Assembly: GCA_035940775.1 (NCBI GenBank)
Contig: DASZEN010000017.1
Location: 62,001 to 126,000 of the forward strand
Source: DASQYE01 sp035940775
Lineage (GTDB): Bacteria; Acidobacteriota; Blastocatellia; Pyrinomonadales; Pyrinomonadaceae
Direction of reading: 5' to 3'
DNA: 64,000 nt
The translations under genes were made by a program, and so were the position numbers. How positions within the stretch are numbered: the first letter of the stretch is position 1; every line of letters starts with the position of its first letter. Positions 60,195 through 64,000 of the stretch are shown here, in pieces. The notes beneath the pieces were generated by a model. It was not told the origin of the DNA, made no database searches, and saw only the letters and a list, made by a program, of their open reading frames with translations.

Positions 60195-61262
60195 ATGAGC
60201 AAAAAGTATCGCGTCGGGATTCTTGGAGCGACGGGGACGGTCGGGCAGCGTTTTATTCAGTTGCTCGAAGAGCACCCGCAGTTTGAGGTGACGGCGCTGG
60301 CGGCCTCGGATCGCTCGCAGGGTAAAACCTACGGGCAGGCTTGCGCGTGGCGGCTGGCGGGCGAAATGCCCTTGCGCGTGCGGTCAATGGTGGTCGCCGC
60401 GCCGAGACCGCCGCTCGATTGCGAGCTTATCTTTTCCAGCCTGCCGTCGGGCGCGGCCGACGAGGCCGAGGACGCCTTCGCCCGAAACGGTTATCCGGTC
60501 ATCAGCAACTCGTCAGCCTACCGCATGGAACGGGACGTGCCGCTCCTGATACCCGAGATCAATCACGAACATCTCTCGCTCATCGACGGGCAACGCGCGG
60601 CGCGCGGCTATGCGAGCGGCGGCTTTATCGTCACCAATCCGAATTGCTCGACGATCATGCTGGCGCTCGTGCTCGCGCCGCTGCACGCGCGTTTCGGGGT
60701 CGAGGCGGTCGTCGTCACCACCATGCAGGCGCTTTCCGGCGCGGGTTATCCGGGCGTCGCCTCGCTTGATATTACGGATAACGTGCTGCCTTATATCGAG
60801 AATGAAGAGGAGAAGATGGAGACCGAGACGCTGAAGATTCTGGGTCGCGTTGTGGATAATCGCGTCGAAGATGCTTCGATGCGCGTGAGCGCGCAGTGCA
60901 ATCGCGTCAACGTCTCTGACGGCCACATGGCGGCGGTACGCCTGCGACTGGCCCGGAAGGCTGATCCAGAAGAGGTGCGGGACGCGCTCGGCTCATTCGC
61001 ATCGCTCCCGCAGGAGCTGCATCTTCACAGCGCGCCCGCGCGGCCCATCATCATACGCGACGAGCCGGATCGTCCGCAGCCCAGGCTCGACCGCGACGCT
61101 GGCGGCGGCATGAGCGTCACGGTCGGACGCATTGCGCGCGATGCGGTGCTCGATTATCGCTTCCTGGTTCTCGGCCACAATACGATCAGGGGCGCGGCCG
61201 GGGCCGCCATCCTCAACGCCGAATTGCTGATCGCCAAACGAATCCTTCCCCTGCCGGACTGA
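60195..61262 (+). CDS. asd: Aspartate-semialdehyde dehydrogenase
   Basis: 355 residues from ATG 60195 with GGAG eight bases upstream. Second step of the aspartate family (aspartyl phosphate to semialdehyde). NADP-binding GILGATGTVGQRFIQLL, catalytic Cys in VTNPNCSTIMLAL and TTMQALSGAGYPGVAS. The sequence is closer to the archaeal/fungal-type enzymes than to E. coli Asd. Last gene of the lysine operon. dapF and lysA are not in the window. Confidence 0.93.
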   Translation: MSKKYRVGILGATGTVGQRFIQLLEEHPQFEVTALAASDRSQGKTYGQACAWRLAGEMPLRVRSMVVAAPRPPLDCELIFSSLPSGAADEAEDAFARNGYPVISNSSAYRMERDVPLLIPEINHEHLSLIDGQRAARGYASGGFIVTNPNCSTIMLALVLAPLHARFGVEAVVVTTMQALSGAGYPGVASLDITDNVLPYIENEEEKMETETLKILGRVVDNRVEDASMRVSAQCNRVNVSDGHMAAVRLRLARKADPEEVRDALGSFASLPQELHLHSAPARPIIIRDEPDRPQPRLDRDAGGGMSVTVGRIARDAVLDYRFLVLGHNTIRGAAGAAILNAELLIAKRILPLPD

Positions 61263-61567
61263 AACCTCTCGCCGCCGGTTTGCGTATTGGCTTTACGCTC
61301 CGAGTGTCATCCTTAGACGACGACACACCCAAAACCGAAGGCCGCGACGGTGGCGGCTACGAATAACGGAATAGGAAGACGAAAAACGGAATTTCGAGCG
61401 GGCGCGGCCGTCCGTCACGCTCTCCCTTGCGGGGCGCGTCAAGACATTCCGGCCTCGGGGCGCTTCACTCTCTCTTTCTGACCCGCTGGCGGTGAAACCA
61501 ATCCTCCGGGTCTCAGGATTTTCAGGTCAGGCGCATCTTCGCCTATCACAAAAAAAGAGGTGCTCAA
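61263..61567. other. Gap between asd and the M13 peptidase gene
   Basis: About 305 bases. No gene is supported; a minus-strand frame at 61439-61837 overlaps the peptidase start. No convincing terminator or promoter recognised. Confidence 0.35.
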
Positions 61568-63631
61568 GTGAATAAACGTAATCGACGACCTGCGCTTCTG
61601 GCGCTGCTGCTCTCGCTCAGCCTGCCCTTGAACATCGTTGTGGGTCAGACGACAACCACCCCGGCGCAGACGGGGCGCGGCATAAATCTCAAATACATGG
61701 ATACATCTGCGAAGCCCTGCGAGGACTTTTACCAGTACGCCGCCGGGAAATGGATCGCCGATAATCCGATCCCCGCCGACCGTTCCAGTTGGGGCGCGGG
61801 CAGCGAGCTTAGCGAAAGAAATTTCGAGGTGCTTCATCAGATACTGGAAGACGCGGCGAAGGACAAGAACGCGCCGAAGGGAAGCGCCAAACGCAAGGTC
61901 GGAGATTTTTATCGCAGCGGCATGGACGAGGCGCGGATAGAGGCCGAGGGAGCCAGGCCTTTGGCCGACGAGTTCGCGCGCATCGAAGCGATCAGGGACA
62001 TCCCGACCCTACAGGACGAACTCTCCCACCTTCACAAGCACAATCTGGCTCCGGCCTTCGCCTTCTTCGCTTACCAGGACTACAAAAACAGTACGCGCAT
62101 CATCTCCTGGCTCTACCAGGGCGGCCTCGGCCTGCCGAATCGAGACTACTACACGAACGAAGATGAGAAGTCGAAGGAGATTCGCACGCAGTATGTCGCC
62201 CATGTGGCAAAGATGTTGGAACTGCTCGGTGATAAACCGGAGCAGGCGGCGAGCGAAGCCAAAACCGTCATGGAGATGGAGACCCGTCTTGCCAAATCTT
62301 CGATGACGCCGGTCGAAGAGCGCGATCCGGCGGCGACCTATCACAAGATGACGCTGGCGGAATTGAACGCGCTCACGCCGGGCTTCTCCTGGAATCGCTA
62401 CTTCAAAGGGATAGGGCTCGCAGACCCCGGCGACATCAACGTGGCGCAGCCAGAGTTTTATAAAGAGGTCGGAAGGATGATGACGAGCATTCCGATGAGC
62501 GACTGGAAGACCTATCTACGCTGGCAGCTCATCAATGCCCAGGCTGGCCGACTCAGCTCCGCTTTCGTCAACCAGGATTTCAATTTCTATGGCAAGACGC
62601 TGCGCGGCACAAAGCAATTGAGGCCGCGATGGAAACGCATTCTTGAGGCGACCGACGTATCGCTGGGCGAGGCGCTAGGCCAACTCTACGTCGAGCGCGC
62701 GTTTAGCCCGAAGGCGAAGGCCAAGGCGCAGGAGCTTGTGATGAACCTCAAGGCGGCGCTGCGCGACCGTATCAAAGTCCTCGACTGGATCAGCGAGCCA
62801 ACGCGCCAGCAGGCTTTGAAGAAGCTGGATGCCATCGCCGTCAAGGTCGGCTATCCGGACAAGTGGCGCGACTACTCGGCCCTGAATATAGACGGTGGCT
62901 CGTACGTCACGAACGCGATGCGCGCCGACGCCTTCGAGTTTCAGCGCAATCTTAACAAGATAGGGAAACCCATCGACCGTACGGAGTGGGGGATGACGCC
63001 GCCGACCGTCAACGCTTACTACAACCCGAACTTCAACGAGATAGCATTTCCGGCCGGTATTCTTCAGCCGCCTTTCTTCGACCCCGAAGCGGACGACGCG
63101 ACCAACTACGGCGGCGTCGGAGGCGCTATCGGCCACGAGCTGACGCACGGCTTTGACGATCAGGGCCGCCAGTTCGACGCCGAAGGTAATCTCAAAGACT
63201 GGTGGACGGCCGAGGACGAGAAGAACTACATGGCGCGCGCCGCCATCGTCGAAAAACAGTATGGCGAGTACGTCGCCCTGGAGGACGTGCACATCAACGG
63301 CAAGCTGACGATGGGCGAAAACATAGCCGACATCGGCGGATTGAAGATCGCTTATCTGGCGCTTCAGAAAGCGCTTGAGGGCAAGCCGCGCCCGCCCTTG
63401 ATCGACGGATTCACACCCGAACAGCGATTTTTCCTGTCGTTTGCGCAGAACTGGCGCAGCAATACGCGCCCCGAAGCGATGCGCGTCAGGCTCGCCTCAG
63501 ACCCGCACTCGCCGCCCCGGTTCCGCGTCCTCGGCCCGCTCTCGAATATGCCCGAGTTCTTCCAGGCGTTCGGCTGCAAGCCCGGCGACGCCGGAATGCG
63601 GGCCGAGAATATACAGGTCAAAATCTGGTAA
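61568..63631 (+). CDS. M13-family metallopeptidase (PepO/neprilysin type)
   Basis: 687 residues from a GTG start. Signal peptide (ALLALLLSLSLPLNIVVG). The N-terminal domain begins NLKYMDTSAKPCEDFYQYAA. The catalytic domain has FNEIAFPAGILQPPFF, the zinc motif HELTH in GGAIGHELTHGFDDQG, and ENIADIGGLKIAY with the third ligand Glu. It ends with Trp, as members do. Such peptidases cleave short extracytoplasmic peptides. The gene is alone, followed by a long palindromic terminator. Confidence 0.94.
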   Translation: MNKRNRRPALLALLLSLSLPLNIVVGQTTTTPAQTGRGINLKYMDTSAKPCEDFYQYAAGKWIADNPIPADRSSWGAGSELSERNFEVLHQILEDAAKDKNAPKGSAKRKVGDFYRSGMDEARIEAEGARPLADEFARIEAIRDIPTLQDELSHLHKHNLAPAFAFFAYQDYKNSTRIISWLYQGGLGLPNRDYYTNEDEKSKEIRTQYVAHVAKMLELLGDKPEQAASEAKTVMEMETRLAKSSMTPVEERDPAATYHKMTLAELNALTPGFSWNRYFKGIGLADPGDINVAQPEFYKEVGRMMTSIPMSDWKTYLRWQLINAQAGRLSSAFVNQDFNFYGKTLRGTKQLRPRWKRILEATDVSLGEALGQLYVERAFSPKAKAKAQELVMNLKAALRDRIKVLDWISEPTRQQALKKLDAIAVKVGYPDKWRDYSALNIDGGSYVTNAMRADAFEFQRNLNKIGKPIDRTEWGMTPPTVNAYYNPNFNEIAFPAGILQPPFFDPEADDATNYGGVGGAIGHELTHGFDDQGRQFDAEGNLKDWWTAEDEKNYMARAAIVEKQYGEYVALEDVHINGKLTMGENIADIGGLKIAYLALQKALEGKPRPPLIDGFTPEQRFFLSFAQNWRSNTRPEAMRVRLASDPHSPPRFRVLGPLSNMPEFFQAFGCKPGDAGMRAENIQVKIW

Positions 63632-63742
63632 GAGCGATGACCGAATTTTCAGGATGATCGAATTTCCATCGGTCGCTTGAAGGGCGATGGATCGCGTCGC
63701 CCTCGGCGCGAGTCGTCGGAGGTGCAGTTGCCGTAAGAGTCG

Positions 63743-63803
63743 AAGCCCCATGAGGGATGAGAGATATTCAAGCCTTGAACATCTCTCATCCCTCATGGGG
63801 CTT
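63743..63803. terminator. 61-nt near-perfect palindrome, bidirectional terminator
   Basis: 63743-63765 pairs perfectly with 63781-63803 (23 bp) and the loop adds TTCAAG/CTTGAA. It contains AGGGATGA-type heptamers. It separates the M13 gene from the convergent rhodanese gene. Confidence 0.7.
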
Positions 63804-63841
63804 TCATTTGATTGCTTCCGGCTCGCGGGTCGGAGTCTTCC

Positions 63842-64000
63842 CTAATACTTCGGCACGCTCGGGTCGACTTCGTTAGACCAGGCGGTGATGCCACCCTTCA
63901 GGTTAAGGAGGCGGCCCGCGAAGCCCGCGCGCTTCAATGCCTCTATAGCCTTGGCGCTGCGCCCGCCCATCTTGCAATGGACGACCGTTTCGCGGTTCGG
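63842..64000 (-). CDS. Rhodanese-domain protein, 5' partial (ThiF/MoeB-type ending)
   Basis: Only the last 52 codons are in the window, ending with TAG at 63842-63844. They read VVHCKMGGRSAKAIEALKRA, with the active-site Cys in the rhodanese loop CKMGGRS, then LKGGITAWSNEVDPSVPKY. This ending is typical of the rhodanese module fused to MoeB/ThiF-type adenylyltransferases, which move sulfur to a carrier protein. A stand-alone rhodanese is possible. The N-terminal part is outside. Confidence 0.82.
   Translation of the reverse strand, partial: PNRETVVHCKMGGRSAKAIEALKRAGFAGRLLNLKGGITAWSNEVDPSVPKY

Noticed and set aside
1..64000. CRISPR arrays, IS elements or an origin of replication
   Set aside because: No regularly spaced repeats, no transposase-like reading frame, and no dnaA box cluster were seen on reading both strands.

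Overview
The window is GC-rich chromosomal DNA that is densely coded on both strands. I see no insertion sequence, prophage core, CRISPR array or replication origin. The best guess at the host is an Acidobacteriota member, probably of the class Blastocatellia. This is inferred from gene content: a VWFA protein of the acidobacterial type, carboxypeptidase-regulatory-like and M13 peptidase genes, a diheme b558-type succinate dehydrogenase, a fused cytochrome b-c subunit, a LysW-like carrier, and many non-ATG starts. No marker gene fixes the taxonomy.

Layout. 0-8 kb: end of a chaperone-tailed fibre protein, a Coq4-like protein, the sdhCAB operon behind a good promoter, a decayed TPR fragment, a hybrid histidine kinase whose phospho-acceptor histidine is missing, and malate dehydrogenase. 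8-13 kb: small genes (Smr, zinc ribbon/LITAF-like, Asp/Glu racemase family, tRNA-Arg(CCT), apt, acyP) and a chlorite-dismutase-fold HemQ. 13.7-17.9 kb: Rieske protein, cytochrome b fused to cytochrome c, a cytochrome c lipoprotein and a bactofilin. 18-22 kb: a tRNA-Arg fragment beside an intact tRNA-Arg(TCG), then boxC and boxB of the aerobic benzoyl-CoA epoxide pathway. 22-32 kb: housekeeping and stress genes (def, aldehyde dehydrogenase, quinone oxidoreductase, TSUP exporter, psuG, YihY/BrkB, an MscS channel with a cyclic-nucleotide-binding domain). 33-42 kb: lepB, rnc, a TPR protein, a transpeptidase with a very basic N-terminal region, and an NtrB/NtrC-like two-component pair separated by a 62-bp perfect palindrome. 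42-48 kb: small envelope proteins, a VWFA protein, a LysW-like protein, and an aminotransferase divergent from a LysR regulator. 48.5-53.4 kb: nitrogen-sensing cluster glnD-glnB/K-amtB. 53.4-61.3 kb: promoter, lysine riboswitch, then aspartokinase, an M20 deacylase, dapB, dapA, dapD, an aminotransferase and asd, which is a nearly complete lysine/diaminopimelate operon under lysine feedback. 61.5-64 kb: M13 metallopeptidase and the end of a rhodanese-domain gene.

How it fits together. The respiratory genes (sdhCAB, mdh, Rieske/cytochrome bc, HemQ) describe an aerobic TCA cycle and quinol oxidation. BoxB and BoxC add ring cleavage of benzoyl-CoA. The gln cluster and the riboswitch-controlled lysine operon lie side by side.

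The points most worth following up are: the degenerate kinase fused to an intact receiver; the cytochrome b that has Arg where the fourth haem ligand is expected; boxBC without boxA; the LysW-like protein that lacks the usual C-terminal glutamate beside a lysine operon of the diaminopimelate type; a bacterial LITAF-like zinc-ribbon membrane protein; and a family of long perfect palindromes, several built on an AGGGATGA-type heptamer.
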